This document shows positions 25,638-33,398 of a stretch of 64,000 bases of DNA, piece after piece (positions within the stretch are counted from its first letter, which is position 1; every line of letters starts with the position of its first letter). Source of the stretch: Nesterenkonia ebinurensis. GTDB taxonomy: Bacteria; Actinomycetota; Actinomycetes; Actinomycetales; Micrococcaceae. A model generated the notes under the pieces. That model saw nothing but the letters and a program-made list of their open reading frames with translations, was not told the DNA's origin and did not search any database. Location of the stretch: NCBI RefSeq assembly GCF_008711175.1, contig NZ_VWNF01000032.1, positions 124,001-188,000 of the forward strand, written 5' to 3'. Both the position numbers and the translations under genes were made by a program.

Positions 25638-25816
25638 TCTGCCAATGATCTGTTCACCCAAAGACGGCGAGACGAGGTGAAAGTCTCAATGTACTCTTTC
25701 AGCCAGTCCACGTAGTTGCTTGCGACCTCGGCTGACGCTACGGACTCCAGGTACCGCTCGATCTCGGCCAGATCCTCGATCGCACCTGGCAGGTAGAGCA
25801 CCTCGGCAGCAGTCAT
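25550..25816 (-). pseudogene. ParE/RelE-family toxin, probably truncated at its C-terminus
   Basis: The N-terminus MTAAEVLYLPGAIEDLAEIERYLES, then NYVDWLKEYIETF, is typical of ParE toxins (gyrase inhibitors). After about residue 48 the sequence stops looking like the family: the expected conserved Arg-rich strands are missing and the frame runs through the antisense of the neighbouring gene. I read this as a 3' truncation by the insertion or joining of the plus-strand gene. Coupled by ATGA to its ParD-like partner upstream. Confidence 0.6.
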
Positions 25817-26088
25817 GCCACTTGGCGATGCAACTCCACTCGTCGGCGAGCCAACTCGGCCTGCGCTTCCTCCGCGTTCAAGGCAACCGACGGATTTCGG
25901 CGGTACTCCTCTACGCGGGAGGACACCACAGTACGTAGGTATTCTTCGTACTGAAGCGTTTTCTCAGCAACAGCGTTGATACCCACCCGGAGTGCCTGGT
26001 GCTCGTCAGCGAAGAGCCCATAGTCGAGCGCACGCTGCAAGATAGCCTCGTCCTCTGCTTCCAGCTGCACGACATGGTCCTGAGCCAT
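25813..26088 (-). CDS. ParD-like antitoxin
   Basis: 91 residues. DHVVQLEAEDEAILQRALDYG and YGLFADEHQALRVGINAV resemble the N-terminal DNA-binding half of ParD-type antitoxins; the C-terminal helix (EEAQAELARRRVELHRQVA) would wrap the toxin. TAGGAGGTACCT supplies a good ribosome site. First gene of a two-gene module whose toxin appears broken, so it may now act only as a repressor of its own promoter. Confidence 0.65.
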   Translation of the reverse strand: MAQDHVVQLEAEDEAILQRALDYGLFADEHQALRVGINAVAEKTLQYEEYLRTVVSSRVEEYRRNPSVALNAEEAQAELARRRVELHRQVA

Positions 26089-26301
26089 AGGTACCTCCTA
26101 TCTGCAAGTTCACCGCCTACACCCAATGAGACCTCAAGACCCAAGCACGAATTATGAGCTCGATGCTCTCCCAGCTGAGTCCTCGGAGTAGGGGGGCAAC
26201 TTCAATAGGCACGCACCGATGCTTCCATTCCTGTCATGTGAAGGTGAGGGCGTTCAAGAACCCAGGTCGTTGAATCACCTGCAGCCACGTTGCTGTGACG
26301 C

Positions 26302-26832
26302 TCATCGGATAGCGTTGCGGAGCCGAATCCCGCTGAATCCGAGCGTGCTGGACACGACAGCCTCCCAGAAACCCGAGAGTGTCGGCAGGCACCGTAGTTG
26401 GATCCCAGCCTGTGCGTGGAGATCGACCAAGTTGCCGACGGGGTCGGGCGGCCCCAGTGGAGTCACAGGTACCCGCGAGACGTGGGCGTGCGGGACGGGC
26501 TCACCGAATTCCACGAAATCGCTCGCATCGAACCGGTACGCGAAAAGCTGCGTATCCAGCATTCGGGTCAGCCAGCGATGCTCGATCGCGTGGACCCGTT
26601 CCCCACCGCCAGGACCCAGGATGTGAATTCGATCAGCCTCAGAAGTCTCCACTGTCACCCATGCCATAGCACGCGGGCAGTGACGCGGAAACCAATAGTC
26701 GGGCGCTCTCGCCGCGTCCACTGCCCACACGAGTGCCTCGGTCTGTTGCGCGGTAGCAGCGACGTGGGGCGTGAAGACCTTGATGCCGGGGTTCTCACTG
26801 AAGTGGAGCACCTCACCCGATTCGGGACGCAC
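26302..26832 (-). CDS. DUF6886-like protein
   Basis: 176 residues. VLHFSENPGIKVFTPHVAAT, ALVWAVDAARAPDYWFPRHC and RAMAWVT follow the pattern of a small conserved family (DUF6886) found in many actinobacteria and firmicutes; no function is known. The start is uncertain: GTG at 26832 or GTG at 26811, which gives the more usual MLHFSENPG beginning. Stand-alone gene, full length, no sign of decay. Confidence 0.65.
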   Translation of the reverse strand: MRPESGEVLHFSENPGIKVFTPHVAATAQQTEALVWAVDAARAPDYWFPRHCPRAMAWVTVETSEADRIHILGPGGGERVHAIEHRWLTRMLDTQLFAYRFDASDFVEFGEPVPHAHVSRVPVTPLGPPDPVGNLVDLHAQAGIQLRCLPTLSGFWEAVVSSTLGFSGIRLRNAIR

Positions 26833-26978
26833 TATGCCTCAGCCCTCGACTCTGTTCGATCGACACTCGCCGAGCCGTGACATGCCCACAAACAGGCTCA
26901 GCGCAAAATGGCCTAGTGTCACGTACCGCATGGGGACGACTCTATACGGAGGGAACACGTTCCACCGCGAGATGCAGA

Positions 26979-27010
26979 AGATCCCCAGACCAAACACTCT
27001 GGGGGTCTTT
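26979..27010. terminator. Hairpin terminator beside tRNA-like repeat copy B
   Basis: 11-bp stem AGATCCCCAGA/TCTGGGGGTCT with one G-T pair, loop CCAAACAC, followed by TTT on the plus strand. It lies just past the tRNA-like repeat in the direction of the ATPase gene. A similar GGGGGTCTTTCTGCATC stretch follows copy E, so the repeat may include a tRNA gene's own terminator. Confidence 0.55.
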
Positions 27011-27028
27011 CCTCATATTCAGATATCT

Positions 27029-27073
27029 GGTAACGGCGCCGAGCGCTCGATCCCGCGACCTCACGATTATGAG
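27029..27073 (-). repeat. tRNA-3'-half-like repeat, copy B
   Basis: Diverged copy; reading the minus strand it keeps CTCATAATCGTGAGGTC, a CAT anticodon loop, then a T arm with GATCGAGCG. It lies 12 bases past the ATPase stop. Confidence 0.6.
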
Positions 27074-27084
27074 TCCTGGGGAAT

Positions 27085-28344
27085 CTACTCCCCCAGGAGC
27101 GCCAAAGGGACGACGGCGATACCGTCTCGGGTGCGGTACGCTTCCTTGCCGGAGTAGAGCACCATCAGGTCAACCACTCGATCCGGCATCTGCTCACGCA
27201 GCCACTTCAGGTGTTTCAGGTGTTTCTCATCGACATGAGCGGAAAGCTTCACCTCAATGCCGAGGACTGCGCCGTCGAAGCTTTCAACAATGAGGTCAAT
27301 TTCCTGTCGACCGCCCTTGGTCCGGAGATGGCCAATTTTCGCCCAGGCAGCACCTGCGGCCGCCCGCACCGACAAGGTGGCCAGGCTCTCGAATAAAGGC
27401 CCCGCCATAGACGCCCCCCGTGAGTCGCCCAAACTCGAAGCGGAGAGCCCCAGGAGGTGGGCAGCGATCCCTGGATCAGCCAGCTGATGCTTCTCAGAGA
27501 ACTGCAGCCACTTGAAAGGGTTGTTTAGTGTGGGCAACCAGGCCGGAATCGGGTCGAGGATCCAAAGCTGAGTGAGATGGTCGCGGTAGGAGATGGTGGT
27601 GGTTTTCGCCGGTTGGTGGCCATCACCGCTGGTGGTGGCGTCCAGGATGGTGGAGTACGTGGCAGTCGTGGAGGAGGCCGCTGCGTAGGCTGCCATCCAT
27701 CGCCGAAGGGTCTCCGGTCGCCGCACGGAGAATCCCTTTTCGGGCAGATCTTGATCGATGATGCGCTGAATATATATCCCCACAGCTCTCGATGCCTGGC
27801 GCTCCGAGAGTCTTTGCAGATCGGGGAACCCGCTCTGCACGATCGCGCGGTAATAGTCCGAAGCAGTCAGGGGCGAGGCACCGGTGATTTTCCCTGCCTT
27901 CCCCTCGAGCAGAGCACCCAAGCTCACCTCAGTCTCGATCTTCCCCCGCTCATACAGAGCCATAGGGCGCATACGCACAGAGTCAATGCGCCCCGCGCCC
28001 GAATGCGTCCCCCGTCCGGTGCGAGGAGTCGCGCTCCCAGTGAGGAGGAAACGCCCAGGTGGTGCGCCGTCGTCTACACGACGACGCACCGAATCCCAGA
28101 TCGGCTGATAGTGCTGCCACTCATCAATGAGCAAAGTTCCTTCAGGAGCGTCCCCGAACTGTGGATCGGCCAGCAGGGAAGCGCGTTCAGCCTCATCATC
28201 GAGCCGCCATGCCTTGACAGCGCGGCGTCGCGCGGTCTCAGTCTTGCCCACACCTTTGGGGCCGTCGAGCGCAATCGCAGATTGGAACTGCATCAGCTCG
28301 TCCAGCTGTGTGTCTACCGTACGCCGAAGATACTCTTCCACCAA
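27085..28344 (-). CDS. DUF4143-type AAA ATPase
   Basis: 419 residues. N-terminal P-loop domain: Walker A DGPKGVGKTETARRR near residue 30, Walker B GTLLIDEWQ, sensor-like FLLTGSATPR. The C-terminal DUF4143 domain has a restriction-nuclease-like fold with EIDLIVESFDGAVLGIEVKL near residue 350. Members are common in actinobacteria and bifidobacteria and are sometimes linked to defence or mobile elements; none has a firm role. It is preceded by three 23-nt direct repeats and followed by a tRNA-like repeat and terminator, as if the whole unit were a cassette. A fragment of a paralogue lies at 16107. Confidence 0.85.
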   Translation of the reverse strand: MVEEYLRRTVDTQLDELMQFQSAIALDGPKGVGKTETARRRAVKAWRLDDEAERASLLADPQFGDAPEGTLLIDEWQHYQPIWDSVRRRVDDGAPPGRFLLTGSATPRTGRGTHSGAGRIDSVRMRPMALYERGKIETEVSLGALLEGKAGKITGASPLTASDYYRAIVQSGFPDLQRLSERQASRAVGIYIQRIIDQDLPEKGFSVRRPETLRRWMAAYAAASSTTATYSTILDATTSGDGHQPAKTTTISYRDHLTQLWILDPIPAWLPTLNNPFKWLQFSEKHQLADPGIAAHLLGLSASSLGDSRGASMAGPLFESLATLSVRAAAGAAWAKIGHLRTKGGRQEIDLIVESFDGAVLGIEVKLSAHVDEKHLKHLKWLREQMPDRVVDLMVLYSGKEAYRTRDGIAVVPLALLGE

Positions 28345-28357
28345 CCAGCACTGCTTT

Positions 28358-28424
28358 CTACGCTACCTTTAGAACACCATCTACGCTACCTTATGAACAT
28401 CCCCTACGCTACTTCTGGAACACC
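28358..28424. repeat. Three tandem 23-nt repeats upstream of the ATPase gene
   Basis: Copies begin at 28358, 28381 and 28404 with core CTACGCTAC, then a variable CTTTA-like segment, then GAACACC or close. Period exactly 23. They sit 14 bases before the ATPase start, so they occupy its promoter. The same motif and period occur twice at 55915-55960. Confidence 0.8.
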
Positions 28425-28457
28425 TATTGCCTGCTGGAGGCCAGGTGGCTTTCCCGG

Positions 28458-29000
28458 TCAACTCCACTCGTTCAGTCCACCGATGGAGGCCCTTTCATGC
28501 TCAGTGAGGTCGGAGTACTCCAGAATTTCCTGCAGTACCACGGACTTTCCTGCGAGATATGCGTCCATGTCGATGCCGGGAACTCTGGAAAGTTCGAACT
28601 TCACCGCACCGTATCTGTCACGCAGATCGGAGCGACGGCGCAGCACATCTCGCATAGCCAAATGGTTCCGCAGGTGTAAGGATCCTTCGACACAAACGTA
28701 CACATGGCGTCTTGGCTGATCATCAGGAGCCTTCAACGCCTCTCGGTCCGTCATACCGAAATCACCTTCGTGGGTATAGCCGCAAGCAGTCAGTGCTAAG
28801 AGGGCAGCCTGCACGTCACTCGGCCGGACCGCAACGTCGATATCCAGGATCGGCTTGGCGGCCAGCCCGGGCACGGCAGTTGAACCGGCGTGCCCGATCA
28901 AAACCATAGGCACCTCTGCCAGCGCGCGGGCCAAATCGTTGGCCACAGCCGCGAACTGTTTAGGCCAATCCTCGGAATAGGGCACAACGTCGATAGACAC
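28458..29000 (-). CDS. GrpB-family nucleotidyltransferase-like protein
   Basis: 180 residues from the GTG at 29000 (VSIDVVPYSEDWPKQF); the frame is open to 29162 but that part encodes other sequence. LIGHAGSTAVPGLAAKPILD followed by IDVAV is the GrpB signature (UPF0157), with the G-S and D-x-D pattern of the nucleotidyltransferase fold; RHVYVCVEGSLHLRNHLAMR is also conserved. In some organisms the domain is fused to dephospho-CoA kinase. Activity unproven. It lies between tRNA-like copy C and the ATPase promoter. Confidence 0.8.
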   Translation of the reverse strand: MSIDVVPYSEDWPKQFAAVANDLARALAEVPMVLIGHAGSTAVPGLAAKPILDIDVAVRPSDVQAALLALTACGYTHEGDFGMTDREALKAPDDQPRRHVYVCVEGSLHLRNHLAMRDVLRRRSDLRDRYGAVKFELSRVPGIDMDAYLAGKSVVLQEILEYSDLTEHERASIGGLNEWS

Positions 29001-29108
29001 ACAAGCATGATTACACAGGCCTGCCGCAAAGACATCGGCGTACGAAACTCCGGTGCATCTCCTGCCTGAAGCAGGTTGAGCACCCGGGGTCATGTGTTGA
29101 ATTTTCTT

Positions 29109-29153
29109 GGTAGCGGTGCCGGGGCTCGATCCCGGAACCTCACGATTATCAGT
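29109..29153 (-). repeat. tRNA-3'-half-like repeat, copy C
   Basis: Minus-strand reading preserves CGACTGATAATCGTGAGG, an anticodon loop with GAT, then the T arm and CACCGCTACC end. It overlaps the stop of the VapC remnant at 29149. The 60 bases beyond the acceptor end resemble those next to copies H and I. Confidence 0.7.
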
Positions 29154-29331
29154 CGTCGACACGACCTAGATTCAGCACAGCGACGTCTCGCTTTTCCGCA
29201 CGTTGTTGCAGCGTGTGGATGACGAGCTCATCGTCGGTCAGAATAATCCGTGCCGCCAGTTGGTGGTGGGGATGGGTTTCATCAAGAGCTGCGATGAGTA
29301 CAGCAGCATCCAAAACAATCAATGTGGCCAC
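29149..29331 (-). pseudogene. VapC PIN toxin with internal deletion
   Basis: 60 residues only. MATLIVLDAAVLIAALDETH and HQLAARIILTDDELVIHT are the N-terminal PIN sequence with its first catalytic Asp; the frame then jumps to LQQRAEKRDVAVLNLG, which matches the far C-terminus of another VapC at 40869-41165. About 70 residues, including the central acidic residues, are missing, so it cannot be an active RNase. Its antitoxin gene lies immediately upstream. Confidence 0.75.
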
Positions 29332-29558
29332 TCTTCGCGAAGCTGCGAGATGTGATCAGAGTCGTAGCGGCCTGTGAAGCGGCCGAGGAGCTTTCTCCTC
29401 GCCTGCAGACGAGGGCTCTCTTCTTCCAAATGATCAGCTCCCACAGAGACCAACCGGGCCAAAAGCTCCGCACGGGATTGATCAGGCCAAGCCGAGGCTG
29501 CCCGGTCAAGCGCACGCTTCACCTCAGGAGTCTCATCCAGAACGATCTACTCTGTCAT
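29319..29558 (-). pseudogene. VapB/CopG-like antitoxin with amber codon at position 4
   Basis: From the ATG at 29558 the frame reads MTE, TAG, then IVLDETPEVKRALDRAASAW and SRAELLARLVSVGADHLEEE, and ends EWPH. The natural start is therefore followed by a stop at 29547-29549. Translation could restart at GTG 29522 and give 67 residues without the first beta strand. It overlaps the toxin remnant by 13 bases. Both halves of this module are damaged. Confidence 0.7.
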
Positions 29559-29609
29559 GCCCTTCATTGTATGTCGCGCTTCACCGCAGAGACATGACAA
29601 TGCGCACCA

Positions 29610-29834
29610 ATGCGCGCCTTTGCTGAAAGTGATCGAGTACTTGAACTGAATACACGCCAGCTGGGGTACTGGGTACCCAAGTGGTGGGCGGAAGAAGGCG
29701 GACGCGCCGTGACCTTTGACAGTGATGCTCATGAGCCACAGTTCCTCGCGACCGGATTTCCAGAGGCAACGCTTATGGCAGAATCATGCGGTTTCCGCCC
29801 AGGCACAACACCTAAGGATCTTTGGACCCGGTAA
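29610..29834 (+). pseudogene. PHP-domain phosphatase, C-terminal fragment
   Basis: 74 residues: VLELNTRQLGYWVPKWWAEE, AVTFDSDAHEPQFLATGF, then GFRPGTTPKDLWTR. The SDAHEP block is the late metal-binding motif of PHP-family histidinol-phosphatase-like proteins. The first 200 or so residues of such a protein are absent, so this is only the end of a gene. A good terminator follows. Confidence 0.7.
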
Positions 29835-29855
29835 TACCGATAGCGGGAAAGTGTC

Positions 29856-29897
29856 CAAAGCCCAGGGCCGCTGATGCGATCCGGGGCTTTGCGTTTT
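29856..29897 (+). terminator. Intrinsic terminator after the PHP fragment
   Basis: Stem CAAAGCCC/GGGCTTTG, 20-base loop, then CGTTTT. Same distance from the stop as expected for the original gene. Confidence 0.6.
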
Positions 29898-29903
29898 AGT
29901 TCT

Positions 29904-29941
29904 GTAGCGGTGGCGGGGCGCGATCCCGCGACTCCGCGAGG
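29904..29941 (-). repeat. tRNA-3'-half-like repeat, copy D (short)
   Basis: TGTAGCGGTGGCGGGGCGCGATCCCGCGACT keeps acceptor and T arm; the anticodon side is lost. It has become the end of the reading frame of the minus-strand antitoxin-like gene (…RGVAGSRPATATE). Confidence 0.6.
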
Positions 29942-30204
29942 GGTGGCCTCTGGAAGCTGGTCGAGTTCCATGATCTGATCCTTGATGTCCTCTTTCAAGG
30001 CAGCAGGCACGTCTGCGGGGTGTCCTTCGACACCCAACTCCCTATCCAGACTCTTGTTGATGGCATCATTGATATCCGCATAGATACCAACTTGCACACG
30101 GGTCTCTAGCACTTCGGCTTGCTCCGCCGGAAGTGTCACGGGCAGACGTGAGCAGAACACGCCGGGAGAACTGGCGGAAAACAGCGGGCTGTTACAGTGA
30201 CTGC

Positions 30205-30987
30205 ATGCCAGAAAGCACGGTCGCTCCTGAGAATGTGACCTACCGCGTCCTGGGCGAAATCAACCCGCCAGCACTGGTCATTCCCGGAGGACCTCTGCTT
30301 GACCCGGAGTACCTAAATGATCTCGGTGGATTGGCATCACAACGCGCTTTAGCTGTTCCCAGACTGCCTCACCTCAGAGTCGAAGAACTTCTACCAACTC
30401 TGGCAACCCTCCTGGACACTCTTGACCTAACTCAGGCGGATATCCTCGCCCACTCCGCCGGCGCTACCGCCGCCTTCTGCGCCCTGGCCAAGTGGCCCCA
30501 CAAAATTCACCGACTCACACTAGTGACTCCAGCAGTCAGCGCCGCAGGCGTTGCGCCTGATCCGGATGGTGTGGCCGAACTATTGGCGCGTCGCCGTCAG
30601 GAACCGGGATTCGCAGAGGCCCTTGATGCCCAGGAACAAGACTGGCTCTCACCAGCTGCCCAACGAGTGAGCTTCGGCCTCTGGGGACCTGAGCAGCAAA
30701 GATTGGCCCAGGCGTCAGTGCACCAACGTCAGGAACGGATGCAGGTCTACTATGGCGAGCCACGGCCAGATCACGCAGTACTGCAGGCCGCGGCCCGATC
30801 CTTCGGCGGGCCGGTGACGATCCTGCACGGAGAGTTGGATGTGCATCCGACCCGCCACCAGGCTGAGGAGCTCGCAGCGCTCTTCCCTCGCGGGGAGGTC
30901 GTCACCCTTCCCGGAGCCGGCCACTACCCATGGCTGGATGCCCCCGACGATTTTGTTAACGCAGTACTGAAGAGTTTTCGACGGTAG
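30205..30987 (+). CDS. Alpha/beta hydrolase (proline-iminopeptidase-like)
   Basis: 260 residues from the ATG at 30205. VIPGGPLLDPEYLNDLGGLA resembles the HGGPG/PGGP oxyanion region of prolyl aminopeptidases; nucleophile elbow LAHSAGATAA (Ser), acid ILHGELDVHPT and base PGAGHYPWLDAP complete the triad. A helical cap lies at about 135-205. No signal peptide. The gene is intact and monocistronic, and ends about 90 bases before tRNA-like copy E. Substrate unknown; aminopeptidase or esterase are both possible. Confidence 0.8.
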   Translation: MPESTVAPENVTYRVLGEINPPALVIPGGPLLDPEYLNDLGGLASQRALAVPRLPHLRVEELLPTLATLLDTLDLTQADILAHSAGATAAFCALAKWPHKIHRLTLVTPAVSAAGVAPDPDGVAELLARRRQEPGFAEALDAQEQDWLSPAAQRVSFGLWGPEQQRLAQASVHQRQERMQVYYGEPRPDHAVLQAAARSFGGPVTILHGELDVHPTRHQAEELAALFPRGEVVTLPGAGHYPWLDAPDDFVNAVLKSFRR

Positions 30988-31076
30988 GCGGCCCAGGGCA
31001 AGGAAAGGCTGAGAACGTCAGACGGCATGATGCAGAAAGACCCCCGAGCTTGGTGGCCCAGGAGTCTTCTCGGTTC

Positions 31077-31122
31077 TGTGGCGGTGCCGGGGCTCGATCC
31101 CGCGATCTCGCGATTAGCGGAT
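31077..31122 (-). repeat. tRNA-3'-half-like repeat, copy E
   Basis: TGTGGCGGTGCCGGGGCTCGATCCCGCGATCTCGCGATTAGCGG region; keeps acceptor, T arm and start of the anticodon arm. On the minus strand it is followed by GGGGGTCTTTCTGCATC, comparable to the terminator beside copy B. Confidence 0.65.
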
Positions 31123-31247
31123 GAGTGCGAAGTCAGAGACACGCTTCATGCCGTGCTGTTGCACGCGGGGGGGGCAGAGACTTGGGCCTGTCCGGGTTAC
31201 TGGGGCGCGAATCATATTCGCGTTCAATAAGACACCGACCCGGCTAC

Positions 31248-31420
31248 TCAATCCTCCAGCTCCGCAGTGAGTTTATCCGCGTAGAGTTCCACAGCGTCAT
31301 TCATTCTGGCCTGATGGAGCGCACTTCAGCCTCGGTGATCCGGTGATGACTGCTGCGCTTTTCCGCGGTGATCTCGCCGCTTGCGATCTTCCTGGCAACG
31401 GTGGCGAGTGAGATGCCCAG
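31248..31420 (-). pseudogene. Excisionase-type helix-turn-helix antitoxin remnant
   Basis: Minus strand: LGISLATVARKIASGEITAE followed by KRSSHHRITEAEVRSIRPE and stop; overlapping in another frame MNDAVELYADKLTAELED. The first part is the MerR/excisionase-type DNA-binding domain used by some antitoxins, the second resembles the usual C-terminal end of the same proteins, so a frameshift separates them. No N-terminus and no toxin gene. Confidence 0.55.
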
Positions 31421-31462
31421 TTGTCGTCAGTAGAGGATGGCAGGTTCGTAGCGCCACCACGC

Positions 31463-32728
31463 TCAAGGTTCGCCTTGACTCTGTTCGTTGTCGGGATCGG
31501 CAGCGTCTCGGGCGTTGAAGGTGCGGAGCTTGCGGTTGCGCAGTGCGATCCAGGTGATGCCGAGAAGCCCGAGGGCGCTGCCGCCGACCAGTGCAGCGGG
31601 TGCTCCAACGACCGCAGCGACGACGCCTGCTCGCGCATTGCCGAGGTTCGGTCCAGCGGCTCCGATCACATGATCAACTGCACTGACGCGACCTCGGTAG
31701 GAGTCGGGAACGGCGATCTGGACCAAGGAGCCGCGTGCGATCACGCTGACCGTGTCGGCCGCACCCGCTACCACGAGGACCGCCAGTAGCAGCCAGATCT
31801 CTGTCGCCAGGCCGAATCCGGCCAGCGCCAGGCACCACACGGTGGCCGCACCGGACTGGACCAGTCCCAGCCGGCCGGAGTTCGTGACCGCGCCAGAGCA
31901 CAGGCTCGCCACGATGCCTCCCGCGGCCAGCGCCGAGGACATCAGCCCCAGGGTCTCTGGGCTGCCGCCGAGTCGCAGATCGTTGATCATCGGGAAGAGC
32001 GCGATGGGGAAAGCCAGAAGCGAGGCGAACAGGTCAGTGCCAAAAGCCCCACGCACCGCACCCGGCCGGACCACATAACGCAGACCCTGCCAGGTCATGG
32101 CCAAGCCGCGGTGCGTCCCACTCCCGGCCGGCGGCACTGGGGGCAATCGCCAGGCGGCATACAGTGCGAGCAGCTTAGTGGCGACGACGGCGGCGTAGCA
32201 GGCCGTCAGCCCCGCGGCACCGATGAGCACCCCGCCGAGCGCAGGGCCGAGGAGCATAGCCCCCTGGAAGCTGAGGTGGGTCAGTGCGATCCCGGCTGGG
32301 AGCAGGTCGCGCTGCAGCAAACGCGCAGGCAGACTGCGACCCGAAGCCGCGCCCAAACCGCCGCACAAGCTGTTGAGGCCCACCAGAGCAAGCACGAGCC
32401 CCACGCTCTCTACGCCGGTGGCGGCCTGAGCAGTGATTCCAGCGGCGGTGAGCACTTGGCCCAGGGTGGTGGTGCAGATGACGATTCGGCGATCGCGGCT
32501 GTCGGCTAGCGCGCCACCGGCCAGGCCTCCGACGATCATGCTGATTCCGCTGACGAGGCCCACAGCTCCGGTCCAGAGGGGGCTGCCGGTCTGCTCCCAC
32601 ACCTGGAAGAGGACCGCCAGTGTAAGGAACTGCGCGCCGAAGCTGGAAGCCGAACTGCCTGCCCACAGTCTTCGAAAGGCAGTCTCCGCGCGTAATGGAC
32701 GGAGGTCGACCAGTCCGCGCCGGATCAC
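31463..32728 (-). CDS. MFS transporter (EntS-like)
   Basis: 421 residues with about 12 hydrophobic segments. FRRLWAGSSASSFGAQFLTL at the start and GGALADSRDRRIVI in the loop between helices 2 and 3 are typical of MFS_3/EntS-type exporters of siderophores or drugs. The gene is cotranscribed with, and overlaps by 4 bases, the MarR-type regulator upstream, so it is probably induced by a toxic or signalling small molecule. Exported substrate unknown. The C-terminal tail is polar (DAADPDNEQSQGEP). Confidence 0.87.
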   Translation of the reverse strand: MIRRGLVDLRPLRAETAFRRLWAGSSASSFGAQFLTLAVLFQVWEQTGSPLWTGAVGLVSGISMIVGGLAGGALADSRDRRIVICTTTLGQVLTAAGITAQAATGVESVGLVLALVGLNSLCGGLGAASGRSLPARLLQRDLLPAGIALTHLSFQGAMLLGPALGGVLIGAAGLTACYAAVVATKLLALYAAWRLPPVPPAGSGTHRGLAMTWQGLRYVVRPGAVRGAFGTDLFASLLAFPIALFPMINDLRLGGSPETLGLMSSALAAGGIVASLCSGAVTNSGRLGLVQSGAATVWCLALAGFGLATEIWLLLAVLVVAGAADTVSVIARGSLVQIAVPDSYRGRVSAVDHVIGAAGPNLGNARAGVVAAVVGAPAALVGGSALGLLGITWIALRNRKLRTFNARDAADPDNEQSQGEP

Positions 32729-33222
32729 GGCTTCGGATTGAGGTCATCATCGAGCTTGAGGTGCTCGGCGATGCGATCACGGAAGCGCCGTTCAGCCAGC
32801 CGGCTGCACATTGCGGCCACATACTCCGCCAGGTGCACCGGCAGCTCGGCGTCAAGGGCCTCAATCGCATCCTCAGTAGCCCGCCACTCCGCCCTGAGAA
32901 AGGGCACGAGATCCCAGCCCGTCTCGGTGAGTTGCACTACGCGGGTGCGCGCGTCGCTGCCGGGGATGGTCTCGACCAGCCCCTCGCCACGCATGGCGGT
33001 CACCGTCTGGCTCACAGCGGAATGGGTTCGACCCAGACTCATCGCCAGCTCGCGGATAGTCATCGGGCCGCTATGGGCCAGTCGGAGGAGAGGAAAAGTG
33101 AAACGCGGACGCACGCCGTCGATCCCATGAGCGCGGTAAAGCTCGGCGATCTCGGCATCGAGTTCTTCTTGCAGAGCATGCAGGTCGCGCCAGTAACCAC
33201 GCAGGGTCGGATCAGTTGTCAT
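32725..33222 (-). CDS. MarR-family transcriptional regulator
   Basis: 165 residues from the ATG at 33222. Winged helix: GPMTIRELAMSLGRTHSAVS, then VTAMRGEGLVETIPGSDART with the wing, then VVQLTETGWDLVP. N- and C-terminal helices form the dimer. A perfect palindrome (33224-33240) lies directly upstream of the start and includes a possible -10 hexamer, so the protein should repress its own operon, and the transcript may be leaderless. Controls the exporter gene that follows. Confidence 0.87.
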   Translation of the reverse strand: MTTDPTLRGYWRDLHALQEELDAEIAELYRAHGIDGVRPRFTFPLLRLAHSGPMTIRELAMSLGRTHSAVSQTVTAMRGEGLVETIPGSDARTRVVQLTETGWDLVPFLRAEWRATEDAIEALDAELPVHLAEYVAAMCSRLAERRFRDRIAEHLKLDDDLNPKP

Positions 33223-33223
33223 A

Positions 33224-33240
33224 GCTGTTAATATAACAGC
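33224..33240. promoter_or_regulatory. Palindromic MarR operator overlapping the promoter
   Basis: GCTGTTA-ATA-TAACAGC, a perfect 7+3+7 palindrome ending 2 bases before the marR ATG. On the minus strand it contains TATATT seven bases before the ATG, fitting a -10 element with transcription starting at or next to the start codon. Confidence 0.65.
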
Positions 33241-33398
33241 ACTTATACAGTTACTTATTGCCCTTATTGCTACAGGCACCCTCTGAGTCGCGTCAGCTGG
33301 ACCCACAAGCGGGCACCTGAAACTTTTTTGACACCACCACATCGATCCTGAAAAAAATCATTAAAATCTTTCAGGTTACCCTGCCCACGGGCTACGAG

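Larger units (their letters stand above)
29729..30160 (-). pseudogene. ParD-like antitoxin fused to repeat sequence
   Basis: The natural part is about 65 residues: VTLPAEQAEVLETRVQVGIY, then ADINDAINKSLDRELGV (ribbon-helix-helix) and ALKEDIKDQIMELDQLPEA. From there the frame reads straight through tRNA-like copy D and the PHP fragment antisense to a stop at 29729, so the normal C-terminus and the toxin gene are gone. Probable start GTG at 30139 rather than 30160. Likely the left-over 5' part of a parDE module. Confidence 0.55.

Noticed and set aside
28358-28424. Possible CRISPR array (short regular repeats)
   Set aside because: The repeats are directly adjacent with no spacers, only 23 bases per unit, and no cas genes are present.
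27577-28719. Plus-strand 380-codon frame over the ATPase gene
   Set aside because: Antisense of the ATPase, which has Walker motifs and a paralogous fragment in the window; no coding evidence for the plus strand.
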